A stretch of 64,000 nucleotides of DNA from Paractinoplanes abujensis (GTDB taxonomy: Bacteria > Actinomycetota > Actinomycetes > Mycobacteriales > Micromonosporaceae). Below the pieces are notes generated by a model. That model made no database searches, was not told the origin of the DNA, and saw only the letters and a program-made list of their open reading frames with translations. The stretch's first letter is position 1. Each line of letters starts with the position of its first letter. Where the stretch lies: contig NZ_JACHMF010000001.1 of the NCBI RefSeq assembly GCF_014204895.1, positions 5,084,001-5,148,000 on the forward strand, written 5' to 3'. Of the stretch, positions 41,761-50,900 are shown piece by piece. A program made the translations under genes and the position numbers.

Positions 41761-42651
41761 CTAACCGACCTTCTCGTCGATCAGCGCCAGAAGCGCCCGG
41801 GCCGCCGCGCTGGGCCTGCGCGTCGCCGGCACCGCGACGCCGAGCGGCCACTCCAGGTCGGCGCCGACGACGTTCTTGAGCACGAGTCCGGTCCGGTCGT
41901 CGGGCACCACGAACGGCGGCAGAATGGCCACCCCGAGACCTTCCCGTACGAAGCTCGCCCCGGCGCCGATGTCGGTGACCTCGATCGCCACGTGGCGCTG
42001 CGCCCCGGCCGCGGCGAAGGCCCGATCGACGATCGTCCGGTTGCCGTAGCCCAGCGGGAAGTCGACGAACGGCTCGCCGGCCAGGTCGGCGATGCGCACC
42101 TCGGGCGACCCGGCCAGGCGGTGCCCGGCGGGCAGCACGAGCTCCAGGCGGCGGGTCTCGATCTGCCGCACGCGCAGGCCCGCGGGCGGGCGGCCGGGCA
42201 CCGAGACGAAGGCGACGTCGAGGGACCCGTCGGCCAGCCCGTCGAGCAGGCCGTCGGAGCCGCGCGGGGAGACGATCAGCCGCAGGCCGACGTGCGGGTG
42301 CCTGCGGTGGAACTGCCCCATCAGCGCGGGCACGTCGATCAGCGGCACCGAGGTCAGGGTGCCGACCCGGACGGTGCCCCGCAGGCCGCCGCGCACCTCG
42401 TCGACGGCGTCCCGCGCCTCCCGTACGGCGTCGACGGCCGCTCTCGCCCGCGGGAGCAGGGCCTCGCCCGCGTCGGTCAGCTCGACCCGCTTCGACGTCC
42501 GCTCGAGCAGCCGCGTGCCCAGCTCGTGCTCCAGGGCCTTGATCACGGCCGACACCCCGGACTGCACGACGTGCAGGCGGTCGGCGGCCCGGGTGAAGCT
42601 CCGCTCCTCGGCGACCGCGATGAAGTACTCGAAGTGACGCAGTTCCAGCAC
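41761..42651 (-). CDS. LysR-family transcriptional regulator
   Basis: This 296-aa regulator has an N-terminal winged helix-turn-helix (LRHFEYFIAVAEERSFTRAA, QSGVSAVIKALEHELGTRLL) and a C-terminal periplasmic-binding-like effector domain (about 90-295: GTVRVGTLTSVPLIDVPALM, REGLGVAILPPFVV). It is divergent from a drug-efflux-type MFS gene across 67 bp that contain a nested dyad, so it most likely controls that transporter and itself. The GTG at 42649-42651 is the only start that keeps the DNA-binding helix complete. The effector is unknown. Confidence 0.88.
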   Translation of the reverse strand: MLELRHFEYFIAVAEERSFTRAADRLHVVQSGVSAVIKALEHELGTRLLERTSKRVELTDAGEALLPRARAAVDAVREARDAVDEVRGGLRGTVRVGTLTSVPLIDVPALMGQFHRRHPHVGLRLIVSPRGSDGLLDGLADGSLDVAFVSVPGRPPAGLRVRQIETRRLELVLPAGHRLAGSPEVRIADLAGEPFVDFPLGYGNRTIVDRAFAAAGAQRHVAIEVTDIGAGASFVREGLGVAILPPFVVPDDRTGLVLKNVVGADLEWPLGVAVPATRRPSAAARALLALIDEKVG

Positions 42652-42671
42652 GTTTGATGATAGTAGTCAGC

Positions 42672-42701
42672 ACCGATCATCGTTGGTGATGATGCATCGG
42701 T
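42672..42701. promoter_or_regulatory. Nested dyad, candidate LysR operator
   Basis: The inner palindrome ATCATC-N6-GATGAT (42676-42693) sits inside outer arms ACCGAT (42672-42677) and ATCGGT (42696-42701). It lies in the middle of the 67-bp LysR/MFS intergenic region, as expected for a LysR recognition site. Confidence 0.55.
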
Positions 42702-42718
42702 GGGGGCACTGTCGGCGC

Positions 42719-43933
42719 ATGACCGTTCTTCTGGAGAGGCCGCACCTCTCCTCGCAGCGTCACGGCCGGGGGTTCTGGCTGATCGCCGCCGTCTACCTCG
42801 TCGCGCTCGCCTTCTCCACCGTGCCCACCCCGCTCTACCCGCTCTACCAGCGCGCGGACGGCTTCTCCGCGTTCACGGTGACTGTCGTCTTCGCCGTGTA
42901 CGCCGTCGGCGTGATCACCAGCCTGGTGCTGGCCGGGCACGTCTCGGACTGGACCGGCCGCCGCCGCGTGCTCTACGCCGCGCTCGGCCTGGAGATCGCC
43001 GCCGCCGTGCTGTTCCTCACCTGGACCACCCTGCCCGGCCTGATCACGGCCCGCTTCCTGACCGGCCTGGGCGTCGGCATGCTGACCGCGACCGCCACCG
43101 CGTACCTGCTCGAACTGCACAAGGCACACCGCCCGGAGGCGAACGGCACGCGCTTCGAGGTCGTGTCGTCGGCCGCCAACCTGGGCGGGCTCGGCGCGGG
43201 CACCCTGCTCGCGGGCGGCCTGGCCCAGTTCGTGACGTCTCCCCTGCGTACGCCGTACGTGGTCTTCCTGGTCCTGCTGGCGCTCAGCGTGATCGCCGTG
43301 GCCGCCGCGCCCGAGACGGTGGACGCGCCCGCCACCCGCCCGCGCTACCGGCCCCAGGGCGTGCGCATCGCCGGGCGGGACCGCACCGCCGTGGTCGTGG
43401 CCGGCGTCTCCGCGTTCGCCGCCTTCGCCGTGTTCGGCCTGTTCACCTCGCTGGCGCCGAGCTTCGTGGCGGGCGCCCTGCACCACCCCAGCCGCGTGCT
43501 GGCCGGCCTGACCGTCTTCGTGGTCTTCGGCGCGGGCGCCGCCAGCCAGGCCGTCAGCGGCCGGCTCACCCCGCAGGCCCGGTTCTCAGGCGGGCTGATC
43601 GCGCAGGCCGCGGGTCTCGTGGTGCTGACGACCGGCATGCAGACCGCGTCGCTGGCGAGCTTCCTGGCCGGGGGCGCGCTGGCCGGGGCCGGGGCGGGCA
43701 TCCTGTTCAAGTCGGCGGTCGGCACGATCGCGGCGAACGCTCCCACCGCCCAGCGCGGCGAGAGCCTGGCCGGGCTGTTCCTGATCGCCTACTCCGGACT
43801 GGTCGTCCCGGTACTCGGCCTGGGCGTCGCCAGCCGCTACGTCCCGTCGACCACGTCGATCCTCTGGTTCACCGGCATCATGCTGGCGCTCCTGGGCGGG
43901 GTGGCCTGGCTAGGCTTGCGACGTGGCCGATGA
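42719..43933 (+). CDS. MFS transporter (drug efflux type)
   Basis: This 404-aa membrane transporter has twelve predicted helices. The loop 2-3 motif is visible as LAGHVSDWTGRRRVLYAALG, and ARFLTGLGVGMLTATATAYL and NLGGLGAGTLLAGGLA follow; the second half starts after the basic loop RPRYRPQGVRIAGRDR. It resembles proton-driven drug or metabolite exporters. The ATG at 42719 is chosen because upstream residues have no helix character. Its end overlaps the OhrR-type gene by 11 bp. Control by the divergent LysR regulator is likely. Confidence 0.86.
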   Translation: MTVLLERPHLSSQRHGRGFWLIAAVYLVALAFSTVPTPLYPLYQRADGFSAFTVTVVFAVYAVGVITSLVLAGHVSDWTGRRRVLYAALGLEIAAAVLFLTWTTLPGLITARFLTGLGVGMLTATATAYLLELHKAHRPEANGTRFEVVSSAANLGGLGAGTLLAGGLAQFVTSPLRTPYVVFLVLLALSVIAVAAAPETVDAPATRPRYRPQGVRIAGRDRTAVVVAGVSAFAAFAVFGLFTSLAPSFVAGALHHPSRVLAGLTVFVVFGAGAASQAVSGRLTPQARFSGGLIAQAAGLVVLTTGMQTASLASFLAGGALAGAGAGILFKSAVGTIAANAPTAQRGESLAGLFLIAYSGLVVPVLGLGVASRYVPSTTSILWFTGIMLALLGGVAWLGLRRGR

Positions 43934-44351
43934 CCCCCTCGAACTGGAACGACAGGTGTGCTTCGCCCTCGCGGTGGCCTCGCGCAGCGTGATCGGGCTC
44001 TACCGCCCGCTGCTCGAGCCGATGGGCCTGACCCATCCGCAGTACCTGGTGATGCTCGCGCTCTGGCAGCACGCCCCGCTCTCGGTGCGCGACCTCAGCC
44101 GGCTTCTCCAGCTCGACCCGGGAACGCTGTCGCCGCTGCTCAAGAGGCTCGAGACCATCGGGTACGTGGACCGGCAGCGCGATCCGGCCGACGAGCGCAG
44201 CCTGGCCGTGACCCTGACCGGGCGGGGCCGGGACCTGCGGGCCGAGGCTGAGAAGATCCCGCCCGCGATCGTCGCCCGATTGGGCCTGCCCATCGAGGAA
44301 CTGGAGTCGTTGCACGCGGCACTCACACGGGTGATTGCGGCCACTCACTGA
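43923..44351 (+). CDS. MarR-family regulator of OhrR type
   Basis: This 142-aa winged-helix repressor has the OhrR signature LERQVCFALAVASRSVIGLY with Cys13, the organic-hydroperoxide-reactive residue, then MGLTHPQYLVMLALWQHAPL, and the recognition helix region LDPGTLSPLLKRLETIGYVD with the wing DRQRDPADERSLAV. Oxidation of the Cys releases DNA. No ohr peroxidase gene is adjacent, which is unusual. The GTG at 43923 has TAGGCT (43911-43916) ending 6 nt upstream within the end of the MFS gene, and the two overlap by 11 bp, so it can be made both from its own promoter and by coupling. Confidence 0.87.
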   Translation: MADDPLELERQVCFALAVASRSVIGLYRPLLEPMGLTHPQYLVMLALWQHAPLSVRDLSRLLQLDPGTLSPLLKRLETIGYVDRQRDPADERSLAVTLTGRGRDLRAEAEKIPPAIVARLGLPIEELESLHAALTRVIAATH

Positions 44352-44571
44352 TCGATTTCGGAATACCGCGGGGAGGCGGCCCGGGTTGGAATTCCCGGCA
44401 GCCTAAATGTCTCGCCCGGACATCGACTGGCCGAAATGCGCAACACTCATCCGAAAGGCGCAGACGACGGTCGGCGCTATTGGCAAGGATGAGCAGGTCG
44501 GCGGGCACGACGACGAGCATGGATGCCCGACGTCCGGTGTGGATCATCGACATGGTGTGACACGCCGTGCG
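44352..44571. other. Intergenic region upstream of the GAPDH-homologue promoter
   Basis: Together with the promoter and leader this makes 325 bp without a gene. I see no conserved frame, hairpin with T-run or repeat here. Short frames on both strands lack family features. Confidence 0.5.
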
Positions 44572-44601
44572 TTGACGTGCAAGTTGCACGACTCATAGTG
44601 T
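44572..44601 (+). promoter_or_regulatory. Promoter with internal 15-bp dyad, upstream of gap homologue
   Basis: TTGACG (44572-44577), an 18-bp spacer and TAGTGT (44596-44601) make a good core promoter. Within it CGTGCAA-G-TTGCACG (44576-44590) is a perfect dyad overlapping the end of the -35, well placed for a repressor. The transcript would have a leader of about 69 nt with GGAGAG before the ATG. Confidence 0.65.
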
Positions 44602-44676
44602 CGAGGGCGTAACCCCGGGTGTTCACTGGACCGGTGTTGCGCCAGCAGCGTCATCAGCGGCCGAGGAGAGCCATCC

Positions 44677-45735
44677 ATGAGTGTCACGATCGGCATCAAC
44701 GGATTCGGGCGGATCGGTCGCAGTCTCGCACGGATAGTCGCGGCGGCCGGCGATCCGGGAATATCCATTGCCGCCGTAAACGACCTTGCCTCGACCGAGA
44801 AAATGGCCTACGGGCTGCGCCGGGACAGCATTCGCGGCGCATTTCCGGGCACCGTCACGGCCCGCGCCGACCACCTTGTCGTGAATGACCATGCAATCCG
44901 CGCCTTCCACCATGAACGTCCCGAACGCATTCCGTGGGCCGACGCCGGGGTCGACGTCGTCATCGAGGCCACCGGGCGGTTCCGGGCCGGCACGACGGCC
45001 CGCACCCACATCACCCACGGCGGCGCGCGCAAGGTCGTGATCAGCGCCTCGGCCGACGAGCCGGACGCGTTCCTGATGTACGGGGCCAACCACACCACGT
45101 ACGACCCGGCCCGCCACGACGTCGTCTCCCCCGGCTCGTGCGGTGTGAACGCGCTCACCGTGATGGCCAAGGTGCTGCTCGACCGGTTCGGGCTGGGCGC
45201 CGTCAACACGTCGGTCGTGCTGGCCACGCAGGGCTGGCAGAAACCGCAGGACACCTTCAGCGGCACCTCCCGCGACGACCCGCGCCTGGGCCGGGCCACC
45301 GGCGAGAGCATCATCCCGCACAACTACGTGGTCGGTGACCTCGTACGGGTGGCGTTGCCCGAGATCGGCGAGATGCGCTACAGCTACTACTGCGTGCCCA
45401 CCCCGATCGGGTCGCTGGCCGAGTTGTCCGGGCAGACCGACCGGCCGGTCAGCGTCGAGGAGGTGAACCGGGCCATGGCCGAGGCGGCGGCGGGCCCGCT
45501 GCGCCGCGTGCTGGCCTACGACCCCGACCCGACCGTCTCGATCGACGTGAAGAACAACCCGGCGTCCTGCCTGTTCGACCCGTCCGGCACGCAGACGACA
45601 GCGGACGGCGGGGTGAAGGTGCGCGGGTGGTTCGACAACGAATGGGGCTTCTCGAACCGATTACTCGACATCGCGCGCCTCGTGGGTGAACGTACGCCCG
45701 TGACGTCGCGTCAGGTGTCCTGGAGCATCGCCTAG
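44677..45735 (+). CDS. gap: Glyceraldehyde-3-phosphate dehydrogenase homologue with altered active site
   Basis: This 352-aa protein aligns with type I GAPDH over its full length: INGFGRIGRSLARIV, VNDLASTEKMAYGLRRDS, VDVVIEATGRF, KVVISASADEP and the end GGVKVRGWFDNEWGFSNRLL. The nucleophile Cys is kept (SPGSCGVN in place of SNASCTTN). The catalytic His of TTVHAYT aligns with Leu in SVVLATQGWQ, and the phosphate-site TGAAK is replaced by YVVGD. It may therefore use another substrate or chemistry, or be inactive. Start ATG 44677 has GGAGAG 6 nt upstream. Its TAG stop is part of the next gene's -10. Confidence 0.85.
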   Translation: MSVTIGINGFGRIGRSLARIVAAAGDPGISIAAVNDLASTEKMAYGLRRDSIRGAFPGTVTARADHLVVNDHAIRAFHHERPERIPWADAGVDVVIEATGRFRAGTTARTHITHGGARKVVISASADEPDAFLMYGANHTTYDPARHDVVSPGSCGVNALTVMAKVLLDRFGLGAVNTSVVLATQGWQKPQDTFSGTSRDDPRLGRATGESIIPHNYVVGDLVRVALPEIGEMRYSYYCVPTPIGSLAELSGQTDRPVSVEEVNRAMAEAAAGPLRRVLAYDPDPTVSIDVKNNPASCLFDPSGTQTTADGGVKVRGWFDNEWGFSNRLLDIARLVGERTPVTSRQVSWSIA

Positions 45736-45745
45736 AGTTTCTTCG

Positions 45746-46654
45746 GTGACTGTTTCGTATGACGACGTCCGGGCGGCCGCCGCTCGGCTCGAGGGCCGGA
45801 TCCGCCGCACGCCGGTGTTCCGCGGTGACGACGGGGTCTGGTTCAAGCTGGAGCACACGCAGCACGCAGGCTCGTTCAAGACGCGGGGCATGGTCAACCA
45901 GATCCTGGCCGCGGGCACACTGCCCGACGCGGGCATCGTCGCCGCCTCGGGCGGGAACGCGGGCCTGGCGGCGGCCTACGCGGCGCGCGAGTCGGGCGTA
46001 CGGGCGGAGGTTTTCGTCCCCGCCACCGCGCCCGCGGTCAAGGTGGCCAAGCTCGGCAAACTGGGCGCGCACGTGGTGCAGGTCGGCAACGAGTACGCGG
46101 AGGCCTACGAGGCGGCCGTGGTGCACGCCGCCGCCACGGGGGCCCGGTTCTGCCACGCCTACGACGACCCCGACATGGTGGCCGGCAACGGCACGCTGGG
46201 CCTGGAACTGCTCGACCAGATCCCCGGCGGCTTCGACACCGTGCTGGTCGCGGTGGGCGGGGGCGGGCTGATCGCCGGGGTGATCGCGGCCCTGGGTTCT
46301 GCCCACCGCGTCGTGGCCGTCGAACCCGTCTCCGCCTCGGCCCTGCACGCGGCGCTGGCCGCCGGCGCCCCGGTCGACGTCCCGGTCTCGGGCGTGGCAG
46401 CCGATTCGCTGGGCGCCCGCCGCGTCGGCCGGATCGCCTTCGACATGGCCGCCGGCATCCCGTCGGTGCTCGTCGACGACCAGGCCATCATCGATGCTCG
46501 CCGCCGCCTCTGGGACGACTACCGGCAGGCCGTCGAACACGGCACGGCGGCCGCCTACGCCGCACTGACCTCGGGCGCCTACGTTCCCGCGCCCGGCGAG
46601 CGGGCAGTAGTGCTGCTGTGCGGAGCGAACACGAACCCGGCGGACCTCGCGTAG
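45746..46654 (+). CDS. PLP-dependent threonine/serine dehydratase-like enzyme
   Basis: This 302-aa fold-type II PLP enzyme has the cofactor Lys in HAGSFKTRGMVNQIL, the carboxylate loop ASGGNAGLAAAYAARE, and the glycine phosphate loop VAVGGGGLIAG; it ends VVLLCGANTNP with the PLP-ring residue region. It deaminates or racemises a hydroxy amino acid. The regulatory ACT domain of biosynthetic IlvA is absent. The GTG at 45746 has TAGAGT (45733-45738) ending 7 nt upstream, whose first three bases are the gap stop codon. The 3' end overlaps the flavin-binding protein gene by 37 bp. Confidence 0.86.
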   Translation: MTVSYDDVRAAAARLEGRIRRTPVFRGDDGVWFKLEHTQHAGSFKTRGMVNQILAAGTLPDAGIVAASGGNAGLAAAYAARESGVRAEVFVPATAPAVKVAKLGKLGAHVVQVGNEYAEAYEAAVVHAAATGARFCHAYDDPDMVAGNGTLGLELLDQIPGGFDTVLVAVGGGGLIAGVIAALGSAHRVVAVEPVSASALHAALAAGAPVDVPVSGVAADSLGARRVGRIAFDMAAGIPSVLVDDQAIIDARRRLWDDYRQAVEHGTAAAYAALTSGAYVPAPGERAVVLLCGANTNPADLA

Positions 46655-47172
46655 CACCCATCCTCCAGGACCGGGCGCGCCCACCCGGCTTCGCGGCGGG
46701 CGCCCTGCCCCTGGCCACCTGGCCGGACACCTGCGAGCTGCTGCGCAGCGGCGACGCGGGCCCGTTCTGGCTCAGCGTCACCCGCGCCGGAGCCGCCCCG
46801 CACGTCCGCCCCATCTTCGCCGCCTGGGACACCGGCACGTTCTTCTTCGTCTCCAAGGAGTCGGCCGCCAAGACCCACCACTTCACGCAGCACCCCCAGG
46901 TCAGCCTGAGCGTCGACTTGAAGACGCTGCACCTGGTGGTCGAAGGCCGGGTGACCCGCGCCGCCGACCTGCAACGCGCGTCCACCGCCCTGCGCGAAGT
47001 CTTCGGCTGGCCCACCGTCGTCCGCGACGACCAGCTGGACGCGGAGGGCGGCGCACCCACCTCGGGCGGACCCCCGTACGAGGTGTGGCAGCTGGCACCG
47101 GCCCGGGCCTACGCCTTCCCTACCCACGACCAGTTCGACCCGACCCGCTGGACGTTCACCGACCCGGCATGA
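46618..47172 (+). CDS. Pyridoxamine 5'-phosphate oxidase-like FMN-binding protein
   Basis: This 184-aa split-barrel flavoprotein has WLSVTRAGAAPHVRPIFAAW, TFFFVSKESAAKTHHFTQHP and VSLSVDLKTLHLVVEGRVTR, then VFGWPTVVRDDQL and EVWQLAPARAYAF. The family includes FMN- or F420-dependent oxidoreductases; the substrate here is unknown. The GTG at 46618 gives an unusual 37-bp overlap with the upstream enzyme; no later ATG or GTG precedes the conserved region well. It may be translationally coupled to the dehydratase. Confidence 0.8.
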   Translation: MRSEHEPGGPRVAPILQDRARPPGFAAGALPLATWPDTCELLRSGDAGPFWLSVTRAGAAPHVRPIFAAWDTGTFFFVSKESAAKTHHFTQHPQVSLSVDLKTLHLVVEGRVTRAADLQRASTALREVFGWPTVVRDDQLDAEGGAPTSGGPPYEVWQLAPARAYAFPTHDQFDPTRWTFTDPA

Positions 47173-47179
47173 TCGTCGG

Positions 47180-47683
47180 ATGGAATTCGTCCTCGACCCG
47201 CCGTACGGCATCGGCCCGCTGCGTCTCGGCCTGACCGCCGACGAGGCCCGCACGGCCTTGGCGTTCCTCGGCCCGCTGCCCGCGAACCCGACGGGCGGCC
47301 TGATGATCCACAGGCCGAGCGGTCTCAGCCTCGGCGTCGGTTTCGGCGCCGGCCCGACCAGCGGCCGCGTCAACGCGATCGAGGCCGGGCGCCCGGACAG
47401 CCCCGGCGACACCGTCACCTTCCGCAACGTCAACCTCTTCGAGCTGCCCGCACTGACCGTCGTCGAGCGCCTCTCCGAACACGCCCGGTGGACGCCGGAC
47501 GACGACGGCTTCGTCGCCAACGACCTGTTCCTCGCCCTGTGGCGCCCCTTCGCGGCCGACGACGACCCCGACGAGGAAGAGGGCTACTACTTCCAGTCGG
47601 TCCTGGTCGCGCGGCCCGGCTACAACGACACCCCGGCCGAGGCCGCAGCGCGCGCCGCCGCCGGCCAGCCCCCGGGTTATTGA
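47180..47683 (+). CDS. Hypothetical protein
   Basis: This 167-aa acidic soluble protein starts EFVLDPPYGIGPLRLGLTAD, then GGLMIHRPSGLSLGVGFGAG, and has an acidic turn DDDPDEEEGYYFQSVLVARPG. It is predicted mostly beta-sheet with no membrane segment or signal. I do not recognise the family; similar short proteins occur in actinomycetes without a known role. The ATG at 47180 has CATGAT (47168-47173) ending 6 nt upstream, a borderline leaderless -10 that includes the TGA of the preceding gene. Confidence 0.65.
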   Translation: MEFVLDPPYGIGPLRLGLTADEARTALAFLGPLPANPTGGLMIHRPSGLSLGVGFGAGPTSGRVNAIEAGRPDSPGDTVTFRNVNLFELPALTVVERLSEHARWTPDDDGFVANDLFLALWRPFAADDDPDEEEGYYFQSVLVARPGYNDTPAEAAARAAAGQPPGY

Positions 47684-47739
47684 TCACCGGCCTAAATACA
47701 GCCACCGCCGCGCCGAAAGGATCAGCGGAGGTGGCTGCC

Positions 47740-47919
47740 ATGACATGGACCGACCTGATCGAACCCGTCGTCGCCGGCCTGTCGGCGGCGCTCGGCATCT
47801 ACGCGACGCAGGAAACCCTGACGTCGCTCCGCCGGCGTGGGCTCCTGCCGGAACGCTGGGTCAGATCCCGCACGTTCCTCCTACTGCGCACCCCAGCTGA
47901 GGCCGACACCGAGACCTGA
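47740..47919 (+). CDS. Small hypothetical protein
   Basis: This 59-aa protein has an amphipathic/hydrophobic N-terminal half (DLIEPVVAGLSAALGIYATQ) and a basic middle (LRRRGLLPERWVRSRTFLLL). It could be peripheral to the membrane. The ATG at 47740 has GGAGGT 7 nt upstream, a good ribosome site. Its last 39 bp overlap the end of the large regulator gene on the opposite strand. No family is recognised, and the call rests on the ribosome site and codon use. Confidence 0.5.
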   Translation: MTWTDLIEPVVAGLSAALGIYATQETLTSLRRRGLLPERWVRSRTFLLLRTPAEADTET

Positions 47920-50900
47920 CGTGTCATCGCTCACCGGCTGCGGGCCGGCGGCCTCGATGATCGCGGTGAGCAGCTCGGGGTCGGTGTGGCGGCCGGACTC
48001 GCGTTGCCGGCGCAGGGCCTGCTCGGCCAGCCGGGCCGCCTCGGCGGGGCGGCCCCGATCGCGGCTGATCTCGGCCAGCGCGGCCAGCGCGAAACCTTCC
48101 AGGCCGCGATAGCCGTACCGGCGGGCCTCGGCCAGGGCGACGGCCGGATCGGGAGTGTCCGGCGCGGTGGTGCCCGCCCGCCCGGACCGCACCCAGCGGT
48201 GCTCGGCCAGGGCCAGCGCGATCGCGTGGGTCAGGGCCGGCGAGCGGGCCTGGGCCGACGCGGTCAGCCGGTACGCGGTCCGGTGGTATTCGATCGCGCG
48301 GCCGGGCTCGCCCAGGGCGTCGTGCACCTCGGCCGCCTCGTGCAGCACGACGCCCAGGTCGCGGGCGTCGAGCCCGGCCGGGATGGCCAGCGCCTGCTGC
48401 ACGTACGGCAGGGCCGTCGCCGCCACCCCGAGCCCGCGCCACGCCGCCGACAGGTTGACCAGGGCGCCGATCCGGCACGAGACGTGACCGACCTCGTCGG
48501 CGATGCTCAGGGCCCGGCCGGCCTGGCGCGCGGCCTCGCCGAACTCGCCCCGCAACAGGCTCAGCTCGGCCGTGTTGGTCAGGATGATCGCCTGCCCGAT
48601 CCGCGAACCCTGCTTCTCGATCACCGCCAGCGCCTGACGGAACAGGTCACCCGCCAGCCTGAGCTCCCCCTGCTCCGCGCGGTAGGCGCCGAGCAGTTGC
48701 AGGGTGCGGCCCTCGTGCAACCGGTCGCCCAGTTCGCGGGTGGCGGTCAGCGACGCCTCCAACTGCCGCACCGCCGACCGGAGGTCGCCCAGCTGCCCGT
48801 GCAGGGCGGCGGTGGAACCGAGCGCGAGCTGTTCCGCCTCGGGCCAGTGGGCGCGGCGGGCCAGGGCGGCCGCTTCGGCGTACCGGGCCACGCCCGTGGT
48901 GAAGTCGCAGCGGCAGTCGGCGATGCGGGCCAGCGCGATCTGGGCCGCCACCTGGCCCCGCAGGTCTTTCCCGAGCCGCGCGGCGCGGGCGCCCGCCTCG
49001 GCCACCACGGTCCAGTTGTCCAGGTCGACGCGGGTCCACAGGTAACGGCCCACAGTGTCGGCCAGCTGGGCCACGGTGGCCAGGTGCCCGGGCTCGCCGG
49101 TGGCGCGGCAGGCGGCGACCAAGTCGGCTGACTCGTCGGCGAACCAGCTCCGCGCGGCGGCCACGTCCCCGGCGAACGGGTCCCGACCGGCCACCGACGG
49201 CAACCGCAGCGCGCCCGGCTGCAGGATCCGGTCCGCGGCGTCCGCGAACTCCCGGTAGTGCTCCAGCAGACGGTGCAGGGCCGCGGCGCGCTCCGGAGCG
49301 GGCGCCTTGGTCCGGGTGTACTCGCGGATCAGGTCGTGGAAAGCGAACCGGCCCCCGCCCCGGCGCTGCACGAAATGCGCGTTGACCAAGCGGAACAGGT
49401 CCGGTTCGACCGCCTCCGCCGTACTGCCGGCCAGCGCCGCGGCCGCGTCGGCGGTGAAGGTCGGACCGGGCACGACGCCGAGCAGCAGGAGCAGCCGTTG
49501 CTGGCCGGCGCTGAGCCCGCGCAGCGACAGGTCGAACGCGGCCAGCACCGCGAGCTCCGGGTTGCCCCGCGCGCGGGCCTCCGCCCGATGCTCCACCAGG
49601 TATTCGGTGATCGTCTGGGCCGGGTCCTCGGCCACGTCGGCGGCGGCGATGCAGAGGGCCAGCGGCAGCCGGCTGCACCGCCGGACCAGGGCCCGGGCGG
49701 CCGCGGCCTCCATCCGGACGCGTACCGGCCCGGCGATGCGGGCCACGAGACTGAGCGCCTCGTCCTCGGCCAGCGGCTCCAGCACGAGCTGCCGCGCGCC
49801 GTGCCGGGCGATCAACCCGGCCAGCCGGTTGCGGCTGGTCACCACGACGGCGTTGCCGGTGCCGCCCGGCAGCAGCGGCACCACCTGCTCGGCCGAAGCG
49901 GCGTTGTCCAGGATCATCAGCAGGCGCTTGCCGGACAGCAGCGAACGCAGCAGCGCCGCCGCCTCCTCGATGGCGGCGGGCACCCGGTCCGCCTCGACGC
50001 CGAGCGACCACAGCAGCCGGCGCAGGGCGTCGGCGGGTGGCGTGACCGGCTCGGCGCTGAAACCCCGCAGGTCGGCGAAGATCTGCCCGTCCGGGAAGTC
50101 GGCGACGGCCCGCTGCGCCCACTCCACAACCAGCGACGTCTTGCCGATGCCGGCCGGGCCGACCACCGCCAGCACCGGCAACCGGCCCGAGATGCGGGCG
50201 TCGGCCAAGGCGGCGTCGAGCGTCGTTCCCTCCCGGGTCCGGCCGGTGAAATGCCCCGAACCAGGCGGCAGCTCGGCCGGCCGGGCGACCACCGGCGAGT
50301 CCGCCCCGGCCGGGACCGCGGACTGACGGTCCAGGGCCGGATCCTGCCGCAACATCGCCTGATGCAGCTCGGTCAGCTCGGCGCCGGGTTCGATGCCGAG
50401 CTCGTCGGCCAGCGCGGCGGCCGTCTGGCGATAGGTGGTGAGCGCGTCGGTCTGCCGTCCGGACCGGTAGAGCGCCAGCATGAGCAGCGCGGCGAAGCGT
50501 TCCCGCCAGGGATGCCGCTTGACCAGGCCGCTCAGCTCGCCGATGACCTGAGCCGGGCTGCCGCGGCGCAGGTCCAGCTCGATGCGCTGCTCGACGGCGA
50601 GCAGCCAGCGCTCCTCCAGCCGGGCGGCCTCGTCCTCGACCACGGCCGGCGGCCCGACGTCGCCGAAGGCGGGACCGCGGCGCAGCGCCACCGCCTCGGC
50701 CAGGGCGGCCCGGGCGGTATCCGGTTCGGCGTCGGCCAGGGCCCGGTCGGCCGCGGCGCACAGAGCCTCGAAATGCCCGACGTCGGTCCACAGGTCGTCC
50801 CGGTGCAGCCGGTAACCGGGACGGCCGTTGCCGCTGACCCGGTCCTCGCCGAGGATCCGGCGCAGGCCGTGCACGTACGTGCGCAGGTTGTTGCGGGCGG

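Noticed and set aside
44323..44598. Short frames on both strands between the OhrR-type gene and the gap homologue
   Set aside because: No ribosome site, atypical codon use and overlap with the clear promoter at 44572-44601.
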